From: H2-BAC3 sp045863035
GTDB taxonomy: Bacteria; Bacteroidota; Ignavibacteria; Ignavibacteriales; Ignavibacteriaceae
Reading direction: 5' to 3'
Assembly: GCA_045863035.1 (NCBI GenBank)
Contig: BTUV01000148.1
Coordinates: 1-5,374, forward strand
Length of the DNA: 5,374 nucleotides
Position 1 is the stretch's first letter, and the number at the start of each line of letters is the position of its first letter. The notes beneath the pieces were generated by a model, which worked only from the letters and a program-made list of their open reading frames with translations, was not told the DNA's origin and did not search any database. The translations under genes were made by a program, and so were the position numbers. Shown here in pieces: positions 1 to 5,374 of the stretch.

Positions 1-64
1 CAGAGTAAGTTTTAACTGAATATATTCTCTTGCAGAATTTAAATTTGTGTTTGCCCGGATCTCT

Positions 65-143
65 ATTGGAAAGAGGGGGCTTAAAAAATTATATATTGTT
101 CATTGCTAATTGGAACCGGGGGCTTTACTATTGTAGCATTGCC
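65..143. repeat. Two-unit degenerate tandem repeat
   Basis: Unit 1 starts at 65 and unit 2 at 109, a 44-base step. Both open with ATTGGAA, then two or three variable bases, then GGGGGCTT (75-82 and 118-125). Both end with a related tail, TATTGTTCATTGC in unit 1 and TATTGTAGCATTGC in unit 2. Unit 2 is shorter because it lacks part of the AT-rich middle. A third partial copy may start at 144 (ATTG, then CCGGAA), but this is weak. No coding sense was found. The function is unknown; it may be a decayed duplication or a small intergenic repeat family. Confidence 0.45.
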
Positions 144-229
144 ATTGTATCCGGAATTTCCTTTTTCTAAATCGCATCGTCAGCGATAAGGGTTTGAGTA
201 AATATATTTTTTTTACAATTCATCACTAA

Positions 230-246
230 AATTTGTATGACAAATT
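230..246 (-). terminator. Weak candidate terminator or hairpin after the two-component operon
   Basis: Arms AATTTGT (230-236) and ACAAATT (240-246) are perfect 7-base inverted repeats around a 3-base loop. Read on the minus strand, the hairpin is followed by TTA, giving a short run of T. It is about 100 nt past the regulator's stop codon. The stem is almost all A-T, so it would be weak, and the U tract is short. A third related block, AAAATTTGT, recurs at 252-260, so this could instead be a protein-binding site or simple AT-rich sequence. Confidence 0.22.
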
Positions 247-347
247 ATGTAAAAATTTGTGCTTTTAGATGGTATTCGAAGATTTTTACGATTTGGTCAG
301 ATTTTGGCAGAAGTCAGGAATAGTTACAGAAAGCGGATAACTTCTGA

Positions 348-1043
348 CTAATCGGAATGATCCAGCCGGAACCGGTATCCTGCCCGGTGTACCGTAAGCA
401 GATACTCAGGCTCGGAGGGGTTTGTTTCTATCTGCTTTCTGAGAGAAAGTATAAAATTATCAACCGTGCGTGTTGTAGGATAGGCATCATATCCCCATAC
501 ATCATCTAAAAGTTTTTCCCTGGAAACAACCTCATTTGCATGCCTGATAAAAAAGATAAGCATTTTATATTCCGTCACCGAAAGATGAAGCACCGTTCCG
601 TTTCTCTTAACTTCCTGATGTTTAAGGTCAACCGATATATCACCAAACTTGACAGTTGACCCGGAAACTGCGGCGCCTTCTGATCTTCGTAAAACCGCTT
701 TCACACGGGCAACAAGTTCCCGCGTTGAAAAGGGTTTGGTTATATAATCATCGGCTCCGAACTCAAGCCCCATTATTTTATCAATCTCCTCTTTTCTGCT
801 GGTTAGCATGATAACGGGGATGGTAAGCCGCTCTTCATTCCTGAGTTTTTGCAGAAGCTCAAGCCCGTTCAGTTTTGGCAGCATGATATCAAGCAAAATC
901 AGATCCGGTTTAAATGAAAGTGCGAGTGAAAAACCGGTTTCTCCGTCACCTGCTGTTTCAATTTCGAAATGCTCTGCTAAAAGAAGAGTTTTAAGTCCCT
1001 CAACAATCGCGGGCTCATCCTCAACTAACAGTATCTTTTTCAT
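348..1043 (-). CDS. OmpR/PhoB-family DNA-binding response regulator
   Basis: Cytoplasmic transcription factor of a two-component system. Its 231 residues are the normal length for the OmpR/PhoB family. The receiver domain spans about residues 3-115, with the acidic pocket Glu8-Asp9, the phosphoacceptor Asp52 in LLDIMLP, the switch Thr81 and the conserved Lys103 in TKP. A short linker leads to a winged helix-turn-helix at about 131-227, with a recognition helix near 190-206 (TTRTVDNFILSLRKQ) and the wing in YLLTVHRAGYRF. The start is supported by GAGAGGAG at 1048-1055, four bases before ATG. It follows the histidine kinase by 46 nt on the same strand, so that kinase is its likely partner. The target genes cannot be told from the window. 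Family assignment is very secure; a specific name such as phoB is not justified. Confidence 0.97.
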   Translation of the reverse strand: MKKILLVEDEPAIVEGLKTLLLAEHFEIETAGDGETGFSLALSFKPDLILLDIMLPKLNGLELLQKLRNEERLTIPVIMLTSRKEEIDKIMGLEFGADDYITKPFSTRELVARVKAVLRRSEGAAVSGSTVKFGDISVDLKHQEVKRNGTVLHLSVTEYKMLIFFIRHANEVVSREKLLDDVWGYDAYPTTRTVDNFILSLRKQIETNPSEPEYLLTVHRAGYRFRLDHSD

Positions 1044-1089
1044 AGAACTCCTCTCTTCCTTATTCTAAGTGATTACATCTTTTTGCTGA

Positions 1090-3606
1090 TTACGCGTCTT
1101 TTTTCAGAGCGGAATTTTTTTGATCTGACAATGACGGAAGCGAAAAACGGAAGGTGGTGCCTCCGTATTCATTTGGCACTGCTTCAACTTTACCCTGATG
1201 CACATCGGCTATGTGTTTCACTATTGCCAGTCCGATGCCCATACCTCCGGAACTTTTGGTAAGCGGATTACTAAGGCGTTTATACGGTTCAAATATCTCA
1301 TCTCTTTTTTCCGGAGGAATCCCTACGCCTCTGTCGGTAAAGCTGATAGTTATATATTTGTCTTCTCTGATTACCGAAACTTTAAGGTATTTCACTTTGT
1401 CTGAATAACGGATGGCATTAGCTATGATATTCACGCACGCCTCAGTTACTGCGTCTTTATCCGCATAAACCGGCATATCTTCTTCCTGGTAATACTCCTC
1501 CGTCTGAAACGCATTCATTTGAAGCTGATACTGCATTATGAGTACTACTGATCTGACCAGTGCAGTCAGATTGCACTCAATAAACGAATATTCCTTAATC
1601 CCCTTCTCAATCCGTGCGAAATCCAGCACATTATTAATAAGCCGAGCAAGCCGTTCAGTTTCTCCTTCAATAATCTTCAGATATTTTATTCTCTTTTCTT
1701 CACCGACTTTGCTATCCTGAAGTATTTCAGCAAACATTTTAATTGAAGTAAGCGGGGATTTCAGATCATGAGAAACACTTGAGACGAAAAAAGATTTCAG
1801 CTCATTTAATTCTTTCAGCCGTGAGGTAATTTCCCTTTCATACCGGAGATTATACTCAAGCTCAATCCGCTCAAGAGCCATCACAAACTGATTTCCCGAG
1901 AAAAGCATGAGATGTATCTCTTCCGCGCTAAACGGGAACTCAGATTTCTTCTCACCCAGTATCAGGCAGGCCTTTATCTTCTCATTACCGGCACTAAATG
2001 GAATGATCGCATGAATAAAATCCATTTCAGCACTACTAAGAATCAGCTTTTCGTGAACCAAACCTGCCTCGGAATCCATCACCTTGATTTTCGGAAGATT
2101 ACTCTTCGTCTCACAAAACAAATGTAGTAGAAAAAAGATAATTTTCTGATTTTTCCCTCTCTCATCATCTCTGCAAAAAAGTGAACTGGAATCCGGCAGG
2201 TGAATATTATGGATATATAATCCTGTAAACTTTGCAGGAATGAACCTTTCAATCTCTGCAATGAGCAAATCAGCGGCCTCTTTAATTGATGATGTGCTTT
2301 CAAGTTTTGCGGCGATAGTGTTTTGTGCATCTGCAAAATTCAAACGCACCATAAAAAACCGCCGGTCAACAAATTCCTTTACACGGTCACGCAGCGGCTG
2401 AAAAAGCAATGCAGTAATAACAGAAGATACGGCAGATAGCATTACGGAATTAATAACCGTAAGTTTTCCTACTAATACCGCTGCGCCTCCAATGATAACC
2501 GTATAAATACCAATCACGCCAAGCAATGAAAGAACGTAGATCGTACTCCTGCGGAATATCTGATCAATATCAAAAATATGATAGCGGACTATTGAAAAAC
2601 CATACGTAAGTGGAAACACTGCCACAAGAATCAGAATCAACTCCTCGGGCACCAGTCCTTCAGAGGTAAAAAACTGCGGTATTTGCCAAAAAAGAATAAA
2701 AGAAAGCGGTCCGGTTACCGTTCCTAAAAATATCCATTTCAGCTTTTTCCTTTCTGACTCAACTGCAGAAGTTCTATAGGAATGGATAAAATTCCCCACA
2801 CCGATAAGGACTGATACCGTAAAAAACATCCTGCAGACATCAAACCATGCTTCATAACTATTGAACCAGTCAATGCTTCTCTCTGTAAGCGCATGATATG
2901 CGGTAAAGCCGAGTCCTGCTGAAAGCAAAAACGGCAGAACAGAAAGAGCAATTACCATCCGAAGAGTAGAAGAAGTTTTTTCACGCGGAAAAACAAAAGT
3001 GAACCAAAGAAAGAAAAACGGAACAATTGCATAAGAAACAGAAAAAATAATCCTGTTGAGAACACCGGCCCAATGTGAGGGATATATATAACTGCCCCAG
3101 GTCATGGTAATCATGCCGCAGGCAGTAAGCATCATCCCATGAAACGTGAGTGCGGCTTTGTCATTAAGCGGCCGTTTGAGCAGCACAATAACACCTACCG
3201 AGAACACCACCAGCGCAAGACTCCCCGCGGCTGCAATATAAAGCCATCCGTAAAACCGGGTCAGTTTCAGTTCCGTGTGAAGCACTTCACGGTTGAGATG
3301 AAACTCCGCGCTTACAATACTGCCTGCATTCAGCCCGTCGCAGGCAAATTCCAGATCCTCAAATGAAGTAAGCGGTATGCCATCAACTGCTTTAAGGTGC
3401 ATCTCTTTGGGAAGCAAACTGCCATGTGCATCCTCCGCCTCTGCAAATAAAATAAGTCTGTCATCCCGGAGCTGCAGTGTCAGCGGAACTGAGGATTTAT
3501 GATATACCTGAAAAAGCCCCACTACTCCCAGAATCAGGACCATTGCATCCAGGACGAGTATATATCGTTTGGTTTTAGTATCGTCCTGATCAATTTCCTT
3601 CTTCAT
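1090..3606 (-). CDS. Multi-pass membrane sensor histidine kinase with PDZ-like input and ComP-like membrane region
   Basis: Inner-membrane sensor that autophosphorylates on histidine and should pass phosphate to the adjacent regulator. In the 838 residues one sees a first membrane helix (about 15-35); a probably periplasmic PDZ-like segment (about 40-116, with VDGIPLTSFEDLEF); and about eight or nine hydrophobic helices (121-402). The join then reads YGFSIVRYHIFDID (335-348) and QPLRDRVKEFVDRRFF (403-418), motifs typical of ComP-like kinases. A GAF-like region (about 425-580) and a short coiled linker follow. The HisKA domain has phosphoacceptor His613 in SHDLKSPLT. The ATPase domain has the N box with Asn730, the G1 box DRGVGIP (758-764), the F box FEPY (772-775) and the G2 box GGMGIGLAIVK (787-797). 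All catalytic motifs are intact. GAGG at 3614-3617 supports the start. The ligand is unknown; the GAF call is tentative. Confidence 0.95.
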   Translation of the reverse strand: MKKEIDQDDTKTKRYILVLDAMVLILGVVGLFQVYHKSSVPLTLQLRDDRLILFAEAEDAHGSLLPKEMHLKAVDGIPLTSFEDLEFACDGLNAGSIVSAEFHLNREVLHTELKLTRFYGWLYIAAAGSLALVVFSVGVIVLLKRPLNDKAALTFHGMMLTACGMITMTWGSYIYPSHWAGVLNRIIFSVSYAIVPFFFLWFTFVFPREKTSSTLRMVIALSVLPFLLSAGLGFTAYHALTERSIDWFNSYEAWFDVCRMFFTVSVLIGVGNFIHSYRTSAVESERKKLKWIFLGTVTGPLSFILFWQIPQFFTSEGLVPEELILILVAVFPLTYGFSIVRYHIFDIDQIFRRSTIYVLSLLGVIGIYTVIIGGAAVLVGKLTVINSVMLSAVSSVITALLFQPLRDRVKEFVDRRFFMVRLNFADAQNTIAAKLESTSSIKEAADLLIAEIERFIPAKFTGLYIHNIHLPDSSSLFCRDDERGKNQKIIFFLLHLFCETKSNLPKIKVMDSEAGLVHEKLILSSAEMDFIHAIIPFSAGNEKIKACLILGEKKSEFPFSAEEIHLMLFSGNQFVMALERIELEYNLRYEREITSRLKELNELKSFFVSSVSHDLKSPLTSIKMFAEILQDSKVGEEKRIKYLKIIEGETERLARLINNVLDFARIEKGIKEYSFIECNLTALVRSVVLIMQYQLQMNAFQTEEYYQEEDMPVYADKDAVTEACVNIIANAIRYSDKVKYLKVSVIREDKYITISFTDRGVGIPPEKRDEIFEPYKRLSNPLTKSSGGMGIGLAIVKHIADVHQGKVEAVPNEYGGTTFRFSLPSLSDQKNSALKKDA

Positions 3607-3704
3607 GAACCCGCCTCACATTTCCGTAAAGTGATTATTTGCTTTGTTACATTCTAATCGGCAGACACGTTGTTTCGAATCCTTTTACTTCACTCTATTT
3701 TACC

Positions 3705-4394
3705 TCAGGAAGTTCCCTTTCCAACAAGAACCCCATCGGCCTCAATCTCTCTGAAGATATCCTTGAGCGACTCCAGGTAAATTTCTTCAATCTTGACTTC
3801 AGATGGATTAAACGGATAAAAGAAGATGAGCAGCGCCTGAGTCCATGTTTCAAGCTGTGCGGTTCTCTCGTAGTGTTTTATCCGTATCCCGTTTTTTCCT
3901 GTTACCTCGGCTGTATATATATATTCCCAGGAATATACCATCGGTAGAACAGAGAGTGAACCCCACGCAAAAAGATCTGCTAAAAAGTGCTTCGCAAAAG
4001 AATTTTCCCGTTTGATTGTTACATGAATCGTAAAATCATTATTTTCTTTCAGACTGTCCCTCATCCTTCTTCGGTTCACATTGTCTATATCATCATAAGC
4101 ATCGGTAAAGGTTGCAAAAGATTTTACATTACTTATCTGCTTCATAGATTCCTGCAGAATGTCCTTGAACCCCCTTCTCGGCTGAATAATTTTCGGAACC
4201 ACATCAAAGCCCTTTGCCTGCTCTAAATGGGTAAAATAGAAAAAAACCGTTACTGGTTGCAATTCAGGATTAGAAGGTACAGTTTTTTGATAAGCGCCTG
4301 AGATACCGGAACGGAAAGACATACAACCTGTCATAAGGAAAGATGCAATGAAAACAAGGAGGACAATAAAACTCAGTTTAGAAATGAAGCGCAT
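3705..4394 (-). CDS. Predicted lipoprotein of unknown function upstream of the histidine kinase
   Basis: I do not recognise this family. The 229-residue product starts with a lipoprotein signal: basic MRFISK, a hydrophobic stretch (7-22) and a lipobox-like MTGC with Cys24 as the lipidated residue. Met25-Ser26 follow, without the Asp at +2 that keeps enterobacterial lipoproteins in the inner membrane; whether that rule holds here is unknown. The mature part has a mixed strand/helix segment (46-130), a hydrophobic segment (137-162, FLADLFAWGSLSVLPMVY), two likely strands around a GKNG turn (159-180), a second aromatic hydrophobic stretch (183-196, TWTQALLIFFYPFN) and a C-terminal helix (200-219). 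The two inner hydrophobic patches are unusual in a soluble lipoprotein. The ribosome site is poor (AAGAAAG), but the signal peptide fits this ATG. The gene lies 98 nt upstream of the kinase and could share its operon. Confidence 0.85.
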   Translation of the reverse strand: MRFISKLSFIVLLVFIASFLMTGCMSFRSGISGAYQKTVPSNPELQPVTVFFYFTHLEQAKGFDVVPKIIQPRRGFKDILQESMKQISNVKSFATFTDAYDDIDNVNRRRMRDSLKENNDFTIHVTIKRENSFAKHFLADLFAWGSLSVLPMVYSWEYIYTAEVTGKNGIRIKHYERTAQLETWTQALLIFFYPFNPSEVKIEEIYLESLKDIFREIEADGVLVGKGTS

Positions 4395-4593
4395 TGCAGA
4401 TTCAGCTTTCTTGAAAAGAAAAAGTGTTTAATGCTGTAAAATTACGAAAAAAGTTCTTTGAGTATTCTCATACAATATCGGATATCGCCCGTTTATCACC
4501 GACCCAACCGGACCAGTAATAGTCTGGGAAAAAACGGCTGATGGTCTTATCTTGCTTATGAAAATTTATTTATTTATATGACAAGGAGTAACC
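4395..4593. other. Divergent intergenic region between the lipoprotein and osmC-family genes
   Basis: This 199-nt spacer must hold the start signals for both the minus-strand lipoprotein block and the plus-strand peroxiredoxin. On the minus strand TAATTTTA (complement of 4437-4444) resembles a TAnnTTTR -7 box about 43 nt before the lipoprotein ATG, but no good -33 box sits at the right distance. On the plus strand AAGGAG at 4583-4588 is a strong ribosome site for the peroxiredoxin. TGAG/CTCA (4459-4470) and CCAG/CTGG (4512-4526 area) are only 4-base inverted repeats. No small gene was found. Confidence 0.5.
4583..4588 (+). promoter_or_regulatory. Ribosome binding site of the OsmC-family gene
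   Basis: AAGGAG lies five bases before the ATG at 4594 and fixes that codon as the start. It is the strongest Shine-Dalgarno match in the window together with the regulator's site at 1048-1055. The surrounding sequence is AT-rich (TTTATTTATTTATATG), which should leave the site unfolded. Confidence 0.8.
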
Positions 4594-5004
4594 ATGATCA
4601 GAACCGGCTCAGCCCAGTGGAACGGCAGCGGAAAAGAAGGTAACGGAACAGTATCAACCCAGAGTACAGTCCTCAATAATACCCAATATAGTTTTAATTC
4701 ACGTTTTGCTGAGGGAATCGGCACCAACCCGGAGGAGCTGATTGCAGCAGCACATGCAGGATGCTTTTCTATGAAACTTTCCTTTGTACTCGGAGCCGCC
4801 GGCTTTACCCCGGAGGTTATTAATGCCGTTGCCAAATTGAAATTTGAAAATGGCGCGGTTGAAAATATTCACCTCGAAGTAACCGCAAAAGTCCCCGGAA
4901 TTGACGCGGCAAAATTCCAGGAATGTGCCGCCGAAGCCAAGGAAAACTGCCCGATTTCCAAGCTTTTGAAGACCAATATCACCATGGAAGCAAAACTGGT
5001 CTGA
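4594..5004 (+). CDS. OsmC-family peroxiredoxin (organic hydroperoxide reductase)
   Basis: Cytoplasmic thiol peroxidase that reduces organic hydroperoxides. Its 136 residues are close to the 140 or so usual for OsmC. The family signature is clear: the conserved Arg37 in FNSRF, the Glu48-Glu49 pair in GTNPEEL, the peroxidatic Cys57 in AAAHAGCFSM, and the resolving Cys119 in ENCPISKLL. These two cysteines form the known catalytic disulphide pair. A further cysteine, Cys111, is outside the signature. The context GTNPEELIAAAHAGCFSM and NCPISKLL match the OsmC subgroup better than Ohr. The gene stands alone on the plus strand, divergent from the lipoprotein. It is followed after about 67 nt by tRNA-Arg, so it is probably monocistronic. 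In other bacteria the family is induced by osmotic or oxidative stress; no regulator site is recognisable here. Confidence 0.95.
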   Translation: MIRTGSAQWNGSGKEGNGTVSTQSTVLNNTQYSFNSRFAEGIGTNPEELIAAAHAGCFSMKLSFVLGAAGFTPEVINAVAKLKFENGAVENIHLEVTAKVPGIDAAKFQECAAEAKENCPISKLLKTNITMEAKLV

Positions 5005-5023
5005 TAAAAATCCTGTAGGGCTC

Positions 5024-5059
5024 TTTAAAAAATCAGAAAAAACCCTTATATTTGTAGTC
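5024..5059 (+). promoter_or_regulatory. Candidate promoter of the tRNA-Arg/tRNA-His genes
   Basis: TATATTTG at 5047-5054 matches the TAnnTTTG -7 consensus described for Bacteroidota at every fixed position. TTTA at 5024-5027 lies 19 bases upstream, the right place for a -33 box, though the final base differs from TTTG. Transcription would start near 5060, about 12 nt before tRNA-Arg. A closely related element precedes tRNA-Glu. The -7 box sits inside the loop of an inverted repeat (5026-5070). Confidence 0.6.
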
Positions 5060-5070
5060 CTGATTTTTTA
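5026..5070. repeat. Perfect 11-base inverted repeat around the tRNA-Arg promoter
   Basis: TAAAAAATCAG at 5026-5036 and CTGATTTTTTA at 5060-5070 are exact reverse complements, separated by 23 bases that contain the -7 box. As RNA from the OsmC-family gene it could form a stem ending in a U run, and so act as a weak terminator. As DNA it could be an operator-like site. The A-tract and T-tract ends make both readings possible, but the long loop and few G-C pairs argue against a strong terminator. Confidence 0.5.
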
Positions 5071-5071
5071 T

Positions 5072-5145
5072 GCGCCCATAGCTCAATCGGATAGAGCAAC
5101 AGCCTTCTAAGCTGTAGGTTAATGGTTCGAGTCCATTTGGGCGTA
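5072..5145 (+). tRNA. tRNA-Arg, anticodon UCU
   Basis: A full cloverleaf of 74 nt folds. The acceptor stem GCGCCCA (5072-5078) pairs with TGGGCGT (5138-5144), with a G-U pair at position 1-72. The D stem is GCTC/GAGC, the anticodon stem ACAGC/GCTGT and the loop CTTCTAA, giving anticodon TCT at 5106-5108, which reads AGA and AGG. The T arm AATGG/CCATT carries the usual TTCGAGT loop. The discriminator is A at 5145. The 3' CCA is not encoded (CGG follows), so it must be added by a nucleotidyltransferase. Only 11 nt separate it from tRNA-His, so the two are probably co-transcribed. Confidence 0.97.
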
Positions 5146-5156
5146 CGGAATTTTAT

Positions 5157-5234
5157 GGTGAGTGTAGCTCAGTTGGTTAGAGCACCAGGTTGTGGCCCTG
5201 GGGGTCGTGGGTTCAAATCCCATCACTCACCCCA
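5157..5234 (+). tRNA. tRNA-His, anticodon GUG
   Basis: The acceptor stem GTGAGTG (5158-5164) pairs with CACTCAC (5224-5230). The extra G at 5157 can pair with C73 at 5231; this G-1:C73 pair is the known identity mark for histidyl-tRNA synthetase. The D stem is GCTC/GAGC, the anticodon stem CCAGG/CCTGG, and the loop TTGTGGC gives anticodon GTG at 5192-5194. The T arm is GTGGG/CCCAT with loop TTCAAAT. CCA follows directly at 5232-5234, so the 3' end appears to be encoded. The identity is certain from anticodon and G-1 together. Confidence 0.98.
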
Positions 5235-5242
5235 AATTTTGC

Positions 5243-5278
5243 TTCCGGGATTCCAGAAAAATCCCTATATTTAGAGTC
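5243..5278 (+). promoter_or_regulatory. Candidate promoter of the tRNA-Glu gene
   Basis: TATATTTA at 5266-5273 differs by one base from the -7 box before tRNA-Arg, and the flanks agree too: CAG, an A run and CCC upstream, and AGTC plus TG downstream (5254-5280). A -33 box is unclear: TTCC at 5243-5246 has the right 19-base spacing but a poor match, while TTTTG at 5237-5241 matches better but is 24 bases away. The match between the two copies, more than the consensus, supports this call. It lies 31 bases before tRNA-Glu, counting from the start of the box. Confidence 0.5.
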
Positions 5279-5296
5279 TGTTTTCAAAAAATTTCC

Positions 5297-5371
5297 GGCC
5301 CCATCGTCTAGTGGTTAGGACATAGCCCTTTCACGGCTGTAACAGGGGTTCAAATCCCCTTGGGGTCACCA
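5297..5371 (+). tRNA. tRNA-Glu, anticodon UUC
   Basis: The acceptor stem GGCCCCA (5297-5303) pairs with TGGGGTC (5361-5367), with one G-U pair. The D arm is GTCT/GGAC. The anticodon stem TAGCC/GGCTG encloses loop CTTTCAC, with anticodon TTC at 5330-5332. The variable loop has four bases (TAAC), as is usual for tRNA-Glu. The T arm is AGGGG/CCCCT with loop TTCAAAT. The discriminator is A at 5368 and CCA follows at 5369-5371, so the end is encoded. It is 62 nt from tRNA-His and has its own promoter-like element. The window ends three bases later, so any terminator or further tRNA genes lie outside. Confidence 0.97.
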
Positions 5372-5374
5372 CTC

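Larger units (their letters stand above)
1..347. other. Gene-free AT-rich spacer downstream of the response regulator
   Basis: No open reading frame of useful length is present on either strand; all three plus frames hit stops within the first 20 bases, and the longest minus-strand reading I found by eye is about 23 codons. The stretch contains a degenerate tandem repeat (65-143), a T-rich tract near 205-215 and an AT-rich hairpin (230-246). It lies 3' of the minus-strand two-component operon, so at least its right part is probably 3' untranslated sequence. Whatever gene lies to the left is outside the window. Confidence 0.7.

Noticed and set aside
308..346. Inverted repeat CAGAAGT/ACTTCTG just after the regulator's stop codon
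   Set aside because: The 25-base loop is long and no T run follows on the minus strand, so a terminator call is not supported.
808..1068. Plus-strand open frame opposite the response regulator
   Set aside because: It lies antisense to a secure gene, is rich in Ser as expected from a shadow frame, and has no ribosome site or domain.
2079..2336. Minus-strand 85-codon frame inside the kinase
   Set aside because: It overlaps the GAF-like part of the intact kinase in another frame and has no recognisable features.
4459..4526. Short inverted repeats TGAG/CTCA and CCAG/CTGG in the divergent spacer
   Set aside because: Four-base arms are expected by chance in a spacer of this length.
4552..4580. 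TTGCTT and TATATG with 17-base spacing before the OsmC-family gene
   Set aside because: The start site would fall at the ribosome site, leaving almost no leader, and the AT-rich sequence makes chance matches likely.
4566..4835. Minus-strand 89-codon frame opposite the OsmC-family gene
   Set aside because: It is antisense to a gene with complete catalytic motifs and a strong ribosome site; a shadow frame.
5072..5374. tRNA cluster as an integration site for a mobile element
   Set aside because: No integrase gene, direct repeat of a tRNA 3' end or phage gene is visible in the window.

Overview
This 5.4 kb window looks like ordinary bacterial chromosome with moderate G+C and AT-rich spacers. 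It probably comes from the Bacteroidota/Chlorobiota/Ignavibacteriota group. The main reason is that the tRNA-Arg gene is preceded by a box, TATATTTG, that fits the TAnnTTTG -7 consensus known from Bacteroidota; a close variant precedes tRNA-Glu. The style of the sensor kinase is compatible with this group, but the assignment is an inference and not a proof.

Layout. Positions 1-347 hold no gene; they contain a degenerate tandem repeat and an AT-rich hairpin. Positions 348-4394 hold three genes, all on the minus strand and read from right to left: a small lipoprotein of unknown function (4394-3705), a large multi-pass membrane histidine kinase (3606-1090) and an OmpR/PhoB-type response regulator (1043-348). 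The kinase and regulator are 46 nt apart and almost certainly form one two-component system. The lipoprotein lies 98 nt upstream of the kinase and may belong to the same operon. A 199-nt divergent spacer separates this block from a plus-strand OsmC-family peroxiredoxin (4594-5004). Then come three plus-strand tRNA genes, Arg(UCU), His(GUG) and Glu(UUC), at 5072-5371.

How the genes work together. The kinase probably senses a signal at or across the inner membrane through its N-terminal PDZ-like segment and multi-helix membrane region. It would then pass phosphate from His613 to Asp52 of the regulator, which would bind DNA through its winged helix. The lipoprotein could be an envelope partner or sensor input, but only its position suggests this. 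OsmC would detoxify organic hydroperoxides and is transcribed separately. The tRNA genes appear to have two promoters, one before Arg-His and one before Glu.

I found no mobile element, CRISPR array, phage gene or toxin-antitoxin pair, and no clear sign of a new defence or biosynthetic system. The most notable points are the paired tRNA promoter element, the inverted repeat that encloses one copy of it, and the unassigned lipoprotein next to a ComP-like kinase.
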